Below are positions 36,764 to 46,934 of a DNA stretch of 64,000 bases, one piece after another. The translations under genes were made by a program, and so were the position numbers. Source of the stretch: an uncultured Prevotella sp. (lineage in GTDB: Bacteria; Bacteroidota; Bacteroidia; Bacteroidales; Bacteroidaceae); the NCBI GenBank assembly GCA_934272845.1, contig CAKQSF010000001.1, positions 62,001 through 126,000 of the forward strand, written 5' to 3'. Each line of letters starts with the position of its first letter. The first letter of the stretch is position 1. The notes beneath the pieces are model-generated. The model made no database searches and was not told where the DNA came from. It saw only the letters and a list, made by a program, of their open reading frames with translations.

Positions 36764-36820
36764 AATGGCTAAACAAAAAGAGGAGCAACGATTGGTTGCT
36801 CCTCTTTTTGTTTAGCCATT
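36764..36820. terminator. Long bidirectional terminator between convergent genes
   Basis: A perfect 26-bp inverted repeat (arms 36764-36789 and 36795-36820) with a loop of 5 bases, containing A-tract and T-tract near its centre (AAAAAGAGGAGCAAC / GTTGCTCCTCTTTTT). It serves sprA on the minus strand and the gene ending at 36614. Confidence 0.82.
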
Positions 36821-36842
36821 ATTTTTTTCATGCTTTGCATTC

Positions 36843-39800
36843 TTATCTTGTAAGAGAGAACTTCATGCTAAGTCCGAAGTCTTGCGTTACCGTTGGGTAA
36901 CTGCCTGCAGACAGTAGCGGTGTGTTACTCTGACGATCATAATAGAAACTCATTGTCAACAGTCGCGACAGACTGTAGTCTGCAGAGAACGCTAGTTTGA
37001 ACGCATCATTGCCTGACGTTGCCGATGAACTTATAGTGGCGATGTCTCGCGTTAACGATGCTTGTGACCTAAGACTTACGTCAAGACGAAGGTTTAGGCT
37101 GTGGGCAAAGCCTTTTGATTTATTAGTCACCTTACTCGTGTTGCTCTTATTATCGCTGTCGCTAGCATTGCTACGATTACGTTGCGCGGCTCTTAACGCA
37201 CGACTTCTGAAGAACTGGAAGTCGGCTATCTTATAGCCAACACCGAAGACCCAATCCTTGGATATAGCCTCATTTATCTGCACACTCGTCATGGAGAGGT
37301 TGAGAACGCGTGTCGTCTTGTACTCTGCCTTGAATGTAAGATTGTTAGGCAGCGTGAAATCAAGTCCCAACAGTGGCGAGAATGTCTCGTTGATGCTCAC
37401 CGTAGAGACGTTGAACATAGAGTTTGGCATGGGGTTTCCGGTTGTAGCATCGTTGACAAAGCCCAGCATATCGCCCATCAGTTCCTTGTATGTAGAGTAA
37501 GAACTATATGAGCCTACGGCAAAGACGCTACGGTAGGAGTGGTTTACGTTGACACTCTTGAAGTGGTCACGCACCCATTGTATCTGCGTAAGACCACTAT
37601 AACGCACCGTCCAGTTAGGCAACATTCGCTTTAAAGTAGGGAAAATGGCAAGGTCATTGCCTCCCGTATATGCTGCGAGGAAGGCTGGAACCATTACATC
37701 CGCACTATACTTGTTGACAGCACCATTAGCAGGATTGAACTTCTGACCTGCATAGGCGGTACCAGTTGGGTATATCTTGCCTTCATATTGGCTCTGCACT
37801 CTCGTTCTGAATGACTCAAGAGAGTTACAGAACTTCTCGAAAGAAGGAGAGTAATAACCGTTGTTAGCATCGCCCATACCCTCAAAAGCAGACTTTATGC
37901 TTATTGTCGTCATGTTGAACGAACCGCTCTGCGTAACAGGATTGCCCTCCTGCATGTAATGAATAGAGCGTGAGTTTGTCTTGGTATGCGACATGCTGAG
38001 GTCTATCTTCAGACTACGGATAGGTTCAAGGGTCATCTTTACCTGTATGTCGCGACTGGTACTTGATGTTGCAGGCGTAGACACAGAGTCACGGTATTCA
38101 CTGCCAAGGAGCCAACCATTGTTACGTGCTTTGTCTATGTAACCATCGTCAATGAAGCCAAACGCAAAGTCAAGACCTGGACGCATAGTGCCACCAGTGC
38201 GCTGACCAAAGACGTCTCCTACATTAGGCATGAAGCCTGGCAATACTAATGAGTATTGGTTACGGTAGGTAATGTTGACGTTTCTTACCATCATCATGAC
38301 GCGTGACGCTGTCTGCGCTATCTTATACCACTTCTGGTTCTCTAATGGTTCAAGGGCTAGAACTGAGAGTTTCATCGTTACGGCAGAGTCTGACTTGTTG
38401 ATAATCTTTATCTTGTTATCGTCTACCTTACGGTACTTTACGTCAATCATCTTGCCGTCCTTGTCTCTTGCTGACACAAGTATGCGCTTTGTCTTCTTAC
38501 CATGGGTAATGACTATGGCGGTATCAGCGTTAACCGTTATCTCGCGCGTAAAGGTGTTACGCTTACGTCGGTCCTCGGCTATCTTTGCCTGCGCCTCTTG
38601 CTGCTTCTTCTTTGCCTCTTCTTCCTTTGCCTTTTGGGCCTCTGCCTCCTTCTCGTCCTTAGGTTTCTGCTTTGTTTCTGTAGGCTTCTTGGCCTTCCTC
38701 GTTACAACTGGCTGCCGGTTAAAGCGCTCATTGGCTTTCTTAAGGAACGGAACGTGGTTGTAAAGTTTTACGAGGTCTAACGTAGAGTTTACATTTATGT
38801 TACGGTTACTGTTGATGGTGTTACCATAGAACGAACCGTTTTCTTGCTCCGTTCCACGTGCCCAACGGTACGTAGAACTGTAACTACCATTAGCCTGCAA
38901 CCAGTCGAATATCGGAATGAGGTTCAGTGGCAATTTGTAAGAGCCCGTAAACGTTTGGTTATACTCTAAGGGCGTACCCATATGCTTGATGCTTGACCAA
39001 ACGGAATCTTTCCAGTTTTGGTAATGATCAGGATTGATGTCCTTGTTTACCTGCGTGTAAGGTTCTTCGATCTCGGCCTTTGTATTACTTTGGAAGTTGA
39101 GGTGCAGGTTGTTGGTGATATCCCAACGCATAGCGAACTCGCGATTCCACAGGAACTGTGAACTGAAGGTTGGGCTGATGCTTCCTGTACTTCCAAGGTC
39201 TTCAAGGTCACGTTCCTGCATTTCGTAGTAGTTACGCGACATCTCTGAATTGGCTGAAATGTTCTGTGGTAGCCAGTTAAGCGTAAACTTCTTCAGTATC
39301 TCGTAATACTTAGATTTTGACTTTATAGCCTTAAATGGGTTGTAAGCCTTATACACTGGTGTCCAAGAATAGTTCATAGCACCACGCCATTGCTCTTCAT
39401 TCTCGTAAACAGTAGTCTGTCCATCTGTATGGCGGTCAGAGCGACTGTATGAGAATGTAAAGTTGGCTGGGTCATAAGGCATCGGGTGTCGCTTTGTCGC
39501 TATGCCCACACGCATGCCTGATACAGAGAAGTTCTTGTTGACTGTATTGGTCACTGCTATGCTATTGATAGAGTCTTTCTCATGCTGACTGCCAGCACTC
39601 TCAAGGGCATCATCAAGCAACATGTCTGTATCAAGTGGGTTATACTTTGGTGTTGTCTTCTCATGGGTTACACTATAGTACACTGGGATCGTTACCTTCG
39701 CCTTGTCGGGGAAGAATTTTCCGAGTTCAAAGTTGGTGGTAACGCTATATGTACCGTACTTGTCGGTTGTGCGTTCCATGACCTTCTGCTCAAGACCTCC

Positions 39801-42800
39801 GTAACCATCACTTATGTATTTACCTGAAGCAGCAACGCTACCGAAGTCTGACAACTGAACGTTGAGGTTGGCTGCCGCTGCCCATCCGCCATCACTCTCA
39901 GGCTCAAGCAAACGCAATTCGTTAACCCATACCTCACCATCCTTTACTTCGTTGGAGTTGTTACGAACACCTATCATCATAGTTTTAACCTCACCTAACG
40001 AAGGATTACCTATGATTGACATCTTATTGCTCTGGTTTTCGGAATCGTACTCTGAATATATTGCATTAAGTGACGCCAGTCCCATACTCTTTTTACGATT
40101 ACGCTCCTTCTTCAAGGCCGTGAGTTTGCGAAGGTTTATGTTCAGCATATTCTCTTCTGGCCACACCGCACGACAGTCTACAACGGAATAGGTGTTATAG
40201 TTTCCTGGCGCAGTCAACTTCAATGGTATCTCGTACTCATAGAAGTTGTCGTTGTAATCTGAACCAAGTCGTACGAAGAGTGCTAACTGTCCATTCTGCA
40301 AATTGGTAGCGTTAGTCTCAAGAGCATTAGCATGCACAAACATCTGCAAGCGGTTATAGTAACGCATATCATACGTGCTGTTCTTGTAAACGGCTATCGC
40401 ATCACCATGCGACATATTGCTAATATCAATACGCATTGCCTGCTCGTTGTTCTCTGTAAGTTGCTGTTGAGTTGGGTCTACTACTCGTGAGATACCTGGA
40501 GGCAGTACGTAGTTGACTGGTTTCTTATCATTGTTCTCCTCAATATTGATTGAAGAGGTGGTGAACTTCGCCGTAGGATTTGCTGAAGCACCCTTGATAT
40601 TCTGTTCATACACACGCCAATCACCTCTTACGAGGTCGAGGGTAGCGAAACGAAGTACGGTAGGTTCCTCAAAGCCCTGCATGTACATGCGTATGAAACG
40701 TATTGATGATAGGTCGCTAATACCATTCACTGACTTGCCCTGATTTATCGGAACACGGAACTGATACCATGTAACGTTCTCTTTCTTACCATTGCGCAGC
40801 GATACCATAGCATCTCTTTTGTCAACGATATAGTTGCTGCCCACATTGAGTTTGTCTGGATCTATCTCCACACAATACTGGTAATACTTCTCGTATTCGT
40901 TAAGTGTGAAATCTTGGTTTATATCCTCTACGTCTGGCGTCGTCTTGTATGACGTGTCGTATGACTCCGTTCTTGAATCTGAGTCGGGTGAGTTTCCCTG
41001 TGGGTTGTTGATGTACTTGTATCGCTCAAGGATTGATGCCTTTTTCTGATCCCAGTCTGCTCCACGGAAATAACGATAATCATCGTTGGCAGGGTCTGCC
41101 ACAATCTCTCGTATAACAGAATCGTTTCTTACCACGCCTGTTCCGTCAAGGCCGGCACCTACCGCCGTTGTTAGGAAGTTCTTGTATGGTTCCCATGTTC
41201 TTTCCTCTGCATCAGTGAGTCCGTTGAAACCAACGTCTTGCTTGGCACGGGCTCCTGACGCTGTGGCAAAGGCATAGTTAATAGTGTTCTGCACCGGTAC
41301 CTTACCCCACTGAGTTGTAGTTACTGAGTCACTACTATTTACTGGCATACCGCTCTCATAGAACTTCTTTCCGTCGAGCAGGATATCTTCCGACAACTCG
41401 CCAAGATTGAAATAGAGTTTGCCTGAGTGCTTAGCCGCAGTACCATCTATACGTGAATAAACAAATGGGTCAAGCATCCAAAATTCTATATACTCTATAT
41501 TGGCTTCTTGAAAGTCATTCGTATCAAGTTTCCTCATCATGCCACCCCATGACTGTTTAGGGTTCAACAGATGACCATTCTCATCTATTGACGGATTGAA
41601 GTTGTATGGTCCTCTCTCCTGTGGATAGAAGGCGAGGTTCATAATGCCCAGTGTTGACGTGGCACCATTATACGTACTCTGGTCGCGATTAGGGAAAAGT
41701 TCAGACACATAAACCTCTCTCACAAGGTGATTAGACAATTGTTCCAGGTCATCCTTGATGTGTCCTGGCGTCAATGTTGAAGCACGACGTGTAAAAAGAG
41801 GGTCAATGGTATACCATGCCAAACGTGCTCGCTCATAGCCAGAGGTAAGGTCTGTCTTATTTAACAGATGATCAACAGCCACTTGGGGCACACTTGAGAG
41901 CGACCATGAGGTAGGAGTAAGAAGGTTTATGCCCGATGTTGTATTCTCAAAATCATCAATATATGATGCATTGTCTTGCGTGCCACCGGCTATTTTGCTG
42001 AAGAGTTTGGCAAACTCTGCATTAAATTGTATGTTGGAAGGTTGCGTAACATGAAGGAATGGCACCTTGTTGAGCATATTAGTAAGCCACTGGCTGTTTT
42101 TCTTCCAATTGATATTGAAACCTACAAGAGTATTGTTTACAGGTTCCGAACCCATCGTAACCTTTGATACGAGGCTCTGTTCAGAAAGGTGTTGAAACGT
42201 ACCGCTGAGTTGGAAGTCTTTCGTAAAGTCATACTCCCAGTTCAGACCGAACATTGTCTTTCTCGCCATTCCATACTCAGAATCGCTCTCCAAAGATACG
42301 TTAACGTTTGTTCCTGCATCTATTATGCTTTGGTTGAGAATGGTAACAACACCTGCCGCATAGTCTACAGAGTAGTCTGCGCCCTCCTGAAGGGTAACAC
42401 CACCAGCCGTAACAACCACGGATCCCTGTGGTATGTTGTATGCTCCAAGTGATATTTCATTAGCAGAGGTTCCTTTAAACTGACCTACTATCTTGAATCT
42501 GTTTTTCTCTGCGTTTTGCTTTGCTGTAGTCTTCGTAGTGTCATAGAGTGCCTGGTAACGGTATTTCTCGGCTATATCATCCGACAATCCCCTCTGTTTC
42601 ATCGCTTCATAAAGTCCTGTTCCGAAAGGTTCTGCTTTTGGTAAGAACACACGACCGTTGCTTACAGTATAGCCTTCGACGAAATCAAAGTATCCATTAC
42701 TATGCACACGGTTATTGTTATCAAGACGATCAGCACCTATAAGTTTTATGGTTGGTGTACTTTTCAGTTGCTCTACTGGTATGTAGTTAAGATATACGCC

Positions 42801-44585
42801 AGCCGTGTCGCTCTGATACTTGATGTCAAGGCGAAACTTTTCTTTCTGAACTGATGAGGCAAGGTAGTAAACATTACGCATCATCAACTTCCAGTTAGGC
42901 TGTGTTGGCGTGCAACTTGTGTTCTTCAACGCCTTTACAAACAATGCTTCTGATACGTCAGTGCGGTCAGAAGAGAACTCACCGACTTGATATGTGCGGC
43001 CTCCTTGGGTATATTCATACGCCACTGCCAACACTTGATCGCTCTGTAACGTAGTCTTAAGGGAGATGTACCCCATCGCGGTGTTTACGGTATACTCTGA
43101 CGATGTTAGAAGGCGTGCCTTCTCTATCTTCTCATAATCAACACCACCTGACAGAGGTCCGTCTAACACGGTACTTGTTTGGTTAACGTCACGCGCTGCA
43201 GCGTATGTCGTTACCATACTGTTATATTCGTTGTTGGCAGCATTGTTTGGCGCAATGTTCTCGCCTACTCCACCCCATGTGGTATTCTGCGGCTTGCCCT
43301 CTGCTAGATCTGACAATGCAATGATGTTACGAGTATTAGAACTCTGTCCGCTCTTGTTTGTCACCCATACCTCTACACGGTTTATTGTTATACCCGTTGT
43401 AACGTTAGGTAGGGTCTGCATCCATGTGTCATAATGGTTACGGAAGTACTGTCCGAGGAAGAAGTGACGGTTTTCCTCGTAGTTTGCCACGTTGATTTCA
43501 AACGGGGTTAGTTGCACACCGCCCTTTGAAGATACGCTTGACGAGGTGGACTTCTTTTGGGATACCACCGTTTGCAGTTTCAACTTACCAAACTGCATGT
43601 CGGTCCTTACACCGAAAAGTGATGTTGCTCCCTGGATAAGTGATGAGTTGCTCGGGAAACTTACATTACCTGCCTCAACCAGTTTTATTATCTCGTCTTC
43701 CTTACCATCATACTTCAACTTCATATTCTGAGCGTCATAGTCAAACGTAGCATCAGTATTGTAGTTGATATTCATATTCATCTTGTCACCAATCTTACCT
43801 GTGACGTTGATGTTTATCTTCTCGTCGAAGTCGATGGATGTAGTGTTTCGGTTACGGATAGGCAATGAAGGGTTGTCTATACTCTTCAGTGTTGCTCCCA
43901 GTTTCAGTTCCGCTGTACCCTGAGTTTTCACGCGTATACCGCCGGGACCGAATATTTTCTCCGCTGGTCCGAGGTCGAAGTGCATATCAGTAAAGTCAAA
44001 CTTCTCCTTTCCTTTCGTCTCGAATATCTCTGCGTTTTTATTGCGAAAGAAGTTATTGAAGAGTTTTTTCTCACTCCACTTCTGGTACTCTGTTAGGCTC
44101 ATCATTATCGGTGCCGCCATCCATGTGTTCCCCATGCGTGTTCCAATGACATACTTGTCAAGTGTATCATTATACTCCACGTCCTGCTTTACGTTGTCAG
44201 GCCGCTTTAGGTCTGCTGTTCCTTGGTTCAGGTCATCATACGTTACGGGAGATGTCTTTTGTATTTTCCATCTCGGGTGCAATAGACTATCGGGGATGGT
44301 ATCCTGCTGTAGTTTCAGTTTTGCCTGCTTTTCGCGATACCTCTCCAATGAAGATTTCCTTTCTGTCCTTTTTGGCTGTGCCTTATTCACAGTCTTCTCC
44401 GCTGCATTGTCTTTGTTATTCTGGGCATCATCAGGCGCCTCTACAATGCGTATCATGGCAGAACTCAAGAGTGCAGAAAACAGAAAAGCAGCCACGACTA
44501 AAGCCATGCGCTGCCAAAAGCCGCCACACATCTGCGACAGCCACTTATCTATCAATTGCCTTATACTTTCGAAAGTTTTTCTCAT
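36843..44585 (-). CDS. sprA: Cell-surface/outer-membrane protein SprA (type IX secretion translocon)
   Basis: 2580 residues. An N-terminal hydrophobic helix (about 27-47) is followed by the very long SprA chain, with repeated motifs such as FGPGGIRVKTQG, LNINVTGKIGDKMNMNINYN-like strands and a C-terminal beta-barrel end (LSMKFSLTR). SprA is the giant barrel that forms the outer-membrane channel of the type IX secretion system and is needed for gliding in flavobacteria. The length agrees with known SprA proteins (about 2300-2500) with an extra Lys/Glu-rich segment near residues 1955-2010. It is the second gene after ruvA, 10 bases apart. Confidence 0.95.
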   Translation of the reverse strand: MRKTFESIRQLIDKWLSQMCGGFWQRMALVVAAFLFSALLSSAMIRIVEAPDDAQNNKDNAAEKTVNKAQPKRTERKSSLERYREKQAKLKLQQDTIPDSLLHPRWKIQKTSPVTYDDLNQGTADLKRPDNVKQDVEYNDTLDKYVIGTRMGNTWMAAPIMMSLTEYQKWSEKKLFNNFFRNKNAEIFETKGKEKFDFTDMHFDLGPAEKIFGPGGIRVKTQGTAELKLGATLKSIDNPSLPIRNRNTTSIDFDEKININVTGKIGDKMNMNINYNTDATFDYDAQNMKLKYDGKEDEIIKLVEAGNVSFPSNSSLIQGATSLFGVRTDMQFGKLKLQTVVSQKKSTSSSVSSKGGVQLTPFEINVANYEENRHFFLGQYFRNHYDTWMQTLPNVTTGITINRVEVWVTNKSGQSSNTRNIIALSDLAEGKPQNTTWGGVGENIAPNNAANNEYNSMVTTYAAARDVNQTSTVLDGPLSGGVDYEKIEKARLLTSSEYTVNTAMGYISLKTTLQSDQVLAVAYEYTQGGRTYQVGEFSSDRTDVSEALFVKALKNTSCTPTQPNWKLMMRNVYYLASSVQKEKFRLDIKYQSDTAGVYLNYIPVEQLKSTPTIKLIGADRLDNNNRVHSNGYFDFVEGYTVSNGRVFLPKAEPFGTGLYEAMKQRGLSDDIAEKYRYQALYDTTKTTAKQNAEKNRFKIVGQFKGTSANEISLGAYNIPQGSVVVTAGGVTLQEGADYSVDYAAGVVTILNQSIIDAGTNVNVSLESDSEYGMARKTMFGLNWEYDFTKDFQLSGTFQHLSEQSLVSKVTMGSEPVNNTLVGFNINWKKNSQWLTNMLNKVPFLHVTQPSNIQFNAEFAKLFSKIAGGTQDNASYIDDFENTTSGINLLTPTSWSLSSVPQVAVDHLLNKTDLTSGYERARLAWYTIDPLFTRRASTLTPGHIKDDLEQLSNHLVREVYVSELFPNRDQSTYNGATSTLGIMNLAFYPQERGPYNFNPSIDENGHLLNPKQSWGGMMRKLDTNDFQEANIEYIEFWMLDPFVYSRIDGTAAKHSGKLYFNLGELSEDILLDGKKFYESGMPVNSSDSVTTTQWGKVPVQNTINYAFATASGARAKQDVGFNGLTDAEERTWEPYKNFLTTAVGAGLDGTGVVRNDSVIREIVADPANDDYRYFRGADWDQKKASILERYKYINNPQGNSPDSDSRTESYDTSYKTTPDVEDINQDFTLNEYEKYYQYCVEIDPDKLNVGSNYIVDKRDAMVSLRNGKKENVTWYQFRVPINQGKSVNGISDLSSIRFIRMYMQGFEEPTVLRFATLDLVRGDWRVYEQNIKGASANPTAKFTTSSINIEENNDKKPVNYVLPPGISRVVDPTQQQLTENNEQAMRIDISNMSHGDAIAVYKNSTYDMRYYNRLQMFVHANALETNATNLQNGQLALFVRLGSDYNDNFYEYEIPLKLTAPGNYNTYSVVDCRAVWPEENMLNINLRKLTALKKERNRKKSMGLASLNAIYSEYDSENQSNKMSIIGNPSLGEVKTMMIGVRNNSNEVKDGEVWVNELRLLEPESDGGWAAAANLNVQLSDFGSVAASGKYISDGYGGLEQKVMERTTDKYGTYSVTTNFELGKFFPDKAKVTIPVYYSVTHEKTTPKYNPLDTDMLLDDALESAGSQHEKDSINSIAVTNTVNKNFSVSGMRVGIATKRHPMPYDPANFTFSYSRSDRHTDGQTTVYENEEQWRGAMNYSWTPVYKAYNPFKAIKSKSKYYEILKKFTLNWLPQNISANSEMSRNYYEMQERDLEDLGSTGSISPTFSSQFLWNREFAMRWDITNNLHLNFQSNTKAEIEEPYTQVNKDINPDHYQNWKDSVWSSIKHMGTPLEYNQTFTGSYKLPLNLIPIFDWLQANGSYSSTYRWARGTEQENGSFYGNTINSNRNINVNSTLDLVKLYNHVPFLKKANERFNRQPVVTRKAKKPTETKQKPKDEKEAEAQKAKEEEAKKKQQEAQAKIAEDRRKRNTFTREITVNADTAIVITHGKKTKRILVSARDKDGKMIDVKYRKVDDNKIKIINKSDSAVTMKLSVLALEPLENQKWYKIAQTASRVMMMVRNVNITYRNQYSLVLPGFMPNVGDVFGQRTGGTMRPGLDFAFGFIDDGYIDKARNNGWLLGSEYRDSVSTPATSSTSRDIQVKMTLEPIRSLKIDLSMSHTKTNSRSIHYMQEGNPVTQSGSFNMTTISIKSAFEGMGDANNGYYSPSFEKFCNSLESFRTRVQSQYEGKIYPTGTAYAGQKFNPANGAVNKYSADVMVPAFLAAYTGGNDLAIFPTLKRMLPNWTVRYSGLTQIQWVRDHFKSVNVNHSYRSVFAVGSYSSYSTYKELMGDMLGFVNDATTGNPMPNSMFNVSTVSINETFSPLLGLDFTLPNNLTFKAEYKTTRVLNLSMTSVQINEAISKDWVFGVGYKIADFQFFRSRALRAAQRNRSNASDSDNKSNTSKVTNKSKGFAHSLNLRLDVSLRSQASLTRDIATISSSATSGNDAFKLAFSADYSLSRLLTMSFYYDRQSNTPLLSAGSYPTVTQDFGLSMKFSLTR

Positions 44586-44595
44586 TATGCCTTAT

Positions 44596-45216
44596 TTACT
44601 TTATCATCTTCAGCGCTTGCTTTATAACTTGCTCCACATGCATATCGGGAGTTGCCTGCAATATCTCTGTTACTACCTTAGCACTCGGCGCTGGTGAGAA
44701 ACCGAGCATTGTCAATGCGCTTACAGCCTCATCCCTTACCTCTGCATTTACTGCTGGAGCAGCAGCCGCACTGTCCGTTGACATAAGGTCGGCAATGATG
44801 CCACACTCAGTCATTTTGTCTCTAAGGTCTACTATTATGCGTTGCGCAGTTTTCAGTCCTATGCCCTTTACGCCCTTCAATGCTTTCTCATTACCGGTAG
44901 AAATAATGTTTACCAGTTCTGTAGGCGTTGCCGCACTGAGTATCATACGTGCCGTGTTACTGCCCACCCCACTAACCGTTATGAGCATTCGGTAAATGTC
45001 ACGTTCTTGTTTATTATAAAAGCCATAGAGCGTATAGGAGTCATCTCTGCCTCCTGTCATTATTGCCTCATGCACATATAACTTTATGTCTTTCTTACCC
45101 TGGATAGCCGTATAAGTGTTAAGGGATATATTTAATAAATACCCTACGCCATGTGCCTCTACTACAGCCTGCGTTGGTGTAAGGTCTGTCAGTTCGCCTT
45201 TTATGTATTCTATCAT
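44596..45216 (-). CDS. ruvA: Holliday junction branch migration protein RuvA
   Basis: 206 residues. It starts MIEYIKGELTDLTPTQAVVE, the usual OB-fold beginning, continues with helix-hairpin-helix motifs (ISGVGSNTARMIL-like and VKGIGLKTAQRII) and ends with the domain III helices that touch RuvB. RuvA binds four-way junctions and targets RuvB. Location beside sprA (10 bases upstream) is typical of Bacteroidetes. No -7 box was recognised upstream. Confidence 0.96.
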   Translation of the reverse strand: MIEYIKGELTDLTPTQAVVEAHGVGYLLNISLNTYTAIQGKKDIKLYVHEAIMTGGRDDSYTLYGFYNKQERDIYRMLITVSGVGSNTARMILSAATPTELVNIISTGNEKALKGVKGIGLKTAQRIIVDLRDKMTECGIIADLMSTDSAAAAPAVNAEVRDEAVSALTMLGFSPAPSAKVVTEILQATPDMHVEQVIKQALKMIK

Positions 45217-45365
45217 TGTCTATAAGATGCTTTATTTTCTTTTTTCTATATATAATATAACGCACGTGTATTAAATATATTGCATCTTATCACATTTTTA
45301 CAGGTATTTCAGAGAAGAAAAACTTTCAGGATAGGGTATTCCCTATGCCGAATAGGGATTTTTTC

Positions 45366-45396
45366 TTTGTCAATCCAATATTTCTCACTACCTTTG
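45366..45396 (+). promoter_or_regulatory. Promoter of the small exported protein gene
   Basis: TTTG (45366-45369), 19 bases, TACCTTTG (45389-45396): a full Bacteroidetes promoter. The start codon at 45478 implies a leader of about 75 bases. Confidence 0.7.
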
Positions 45397-45477
45397 CACT
45401 CGAAATAAAGATTGTAATACAGATAATAACGGTAGCGTGATGCTACTAAATAACAAATTCAGAAAGGAAGCAAAGAC

Positions 45478-45750
45478 ATGAAAAAGATTGTATTTAGCAT
45501 GGTAACACTCTTGGTGTTAGGTTCTTCTGTTTGCACAGCAGAGACATCAAAGGAAGTAAAGAAAGAAGTGGCTCAGAAGGAACAGTTCAACAACTGGCAA
45601 CGCAATAAAAAGCATGCAACTACAGACAACGCTGAGGCTCAAAAGGTGCAAGGATATGATGAGCAGGATATTGCGTCTGACAAATGCCACAAAAAGACAG
45701 AGATAAAGAAGGAAGAAGTTACTTTCAGCGTACAGACGCTGCGCTTCTAA
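45478..45750 (+). CDS. Small exported lysine/glutamate-rich protein (90 aa)
   Basis: 90 residues with a clear signal peptide (MKKIVFSMVTLLVLGSSVCT, cleavage near ETS). The mature part is about 65 residues, charged and probably disordered, with one Cys and a short hydrophobic end (VTFSVQTLRF). I recognise no family. It stands alone with a strong promoter, a leader of about 75 bases and a terminator, which together suggest an abundant product. It could be a periplasmic stress protein; this is a guess. Confidence 0.72.
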   Translation: MKKIVFSMVTLLVLGSSVCTAETSKEVKKEVAQKEQFNNWQRNKKHATTDNAEAQKVQGYDEQDIASDKCHKKTEIKKEEVTFSVQTLRF

Positions 45751-45768
45751 CATCGTTATTCTTCACCA

Positions 45769-45811
45769 AAAAACAGCGGCTAAGGGGTTATACCTTTAGC
45801 CGCCGTTTTCG
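45769..45811. terminator. Bidirectional terminator
   Basis: Stem GCGGCTAA / TTAGCCGC flanked by A-tract and T-tract on both sides, 19 bases after the stop of the small exported protein; it can also serve rsgA from the other side. Confidence 0.75.
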
Positions 45812-45867
45812 TTTTATAACTTATTGGTATTTTAGGAATTACGACCGTGAAGACAGAGTTCTACAAA

Positions 45868-45950
45868 CATGATAACGTTTTGTAATCTTTCGAATTCTTT
45901 TCGAGGAAGATGTGACCTCAAAACATAAGAAAAGTAATTTATAGAACCAT
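45868..45950 (+). repeat. Degenerate partial copy of family A repeat
   Basis: GATAACGTTTTGTAATCTTTCG and GTAATTTATAGAACCAT, in the same order and spacing type as in 15212-15384; the left end was not found. Confidence 0.5.
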
Positions 45951-45956
45951 GCATAC

Positions 45957-46922
45957 TTAGTAGCCTGCACGATACTTTCCCTCCTCCTTGTCTTCCAACA
46001 TAGAAAGATAACTTTGGTATCGTGAGGCTGAGATATAATGTTCCTCCACTGCCTTGAGCACTGCACAGCCTGGCTCATGTGTATGGGTACAATTAGAGAA
46101 CCGACAGTCTTTTGAGAATTTGAATATCTCCTTAAAATAACTTGTCAGTTCCTCTGGCTCCATATCGAATGTGCCGAAGCCACGTATTCCTGGCGTATCT
46201 ATTATCCAACCGCTATTATGCAGCAACGTATTCTCCACACTTTCAGTCGTAGGTATTGGCAGCATTTCACTAAATGTCGTGGTGTGCATACCCTGATTAT
46301 GGGCGTCACTTATCTCTGCCGTGCGCAGGTTTGCACCTGGGATAAGGGCATTTATTATGGTAGACTTACCCACGCCGCTGTTGCCACTGAAAAGTGTTAT
46401 CTTATCATTGAGCATTAAGCGCAATTCATCCATACCATCACCGTTGACGGCTGACACCGCAACGCTCTTATAACCTATTGTATCATAGAGCGTTCGCATC
46501 ATGTCAAGGTAATGTAATTCTTCCTCGTCCAAAAGGTCTATCTTATTAAACACAAGCACTACAGGTATGCGATATGCCTCCGCAGAAGCCAAGAAACGGT
46601 CAATGAACGTTGTGCTTGTTTCTGGGTAATTTATCGTAACGATCAGCATTGCCTGGTCCACGTTAGCGGCTATGATATGACTTTGCTTCGAGAGGTTAGA
46701 AGATTTTCGTATAATATAGTTACGCCTATCCTCTATCTCGGTTATGAACGCGGTTTTCTCATCCGCCATCTTTATCACTACCCTATCGCCTACCGCCACG
46801 GGATTAGTGCTACGAATGCCCTTCAAGCGAAAGTTTCCCTTCACCTTACAGTCTATAGTCGTCCCATCATCCGTCAGCACAGTATACCAGAAGCCTGTAT
46901 TTTTTATTACGAGACCAGTCAT
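45957..46922 (-). CDS. rsgA: Ribosome small subunit-dependent GTPase A
   Basis: 321 residues from the ATG at 46922 (a GTG two codons upstream is a less likely start). It shows the OB fold ([26 protein letters not shown]), the circularly permuted GTPase motifs NKIDL (G4), [16 protein letters not shown] (G1) and DTPGIRG (G3), and the zinc site with Cys/His in [14 protein letters not shown]. RsgA tests the decoding centre of the 30S subunit late in assembly. Twelve bases separate it from frr, with which it forms an operon. Confidence 0.96.
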   Translation of the reverse strand: MTGLVIKNTGFWYTVLTDDGTTIDCKVKGNFRLKGIRSTNPVAVGDRVVIKMADEKTAFITEIEDRRNYIIRKSSNLSKQSHIIAANVDQAMLIVTINYPETSTTFIDRFLASAEAYRIPVVLVFNKIDLLDEEELHYLDMMRTLYDTIGYKSVAVSAVNGDGMDELRLMLNDKITLFSGNSGVGKSTIINALIPGANLRTAEISDAHNQGMHTTTFSEMLPIPTTESVENTLLHNSGWIIDTPGIRGFGTFDMEPEELTSYFKEIFKFSKDCRFSNCTHTHEPGCAVLKAVEEHYISASRYQSYLSMLEDKEEGKYRAGY

Positions 46923-46934
46923 AGGCACAAGGGA

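Noticed and set aside
38272..38763. 163-residue frame inside sprA on the + strand
   Set aside because: Low-complexity F/L/C/S-rich complement of the Lys/Glu-rich segment of SprA.
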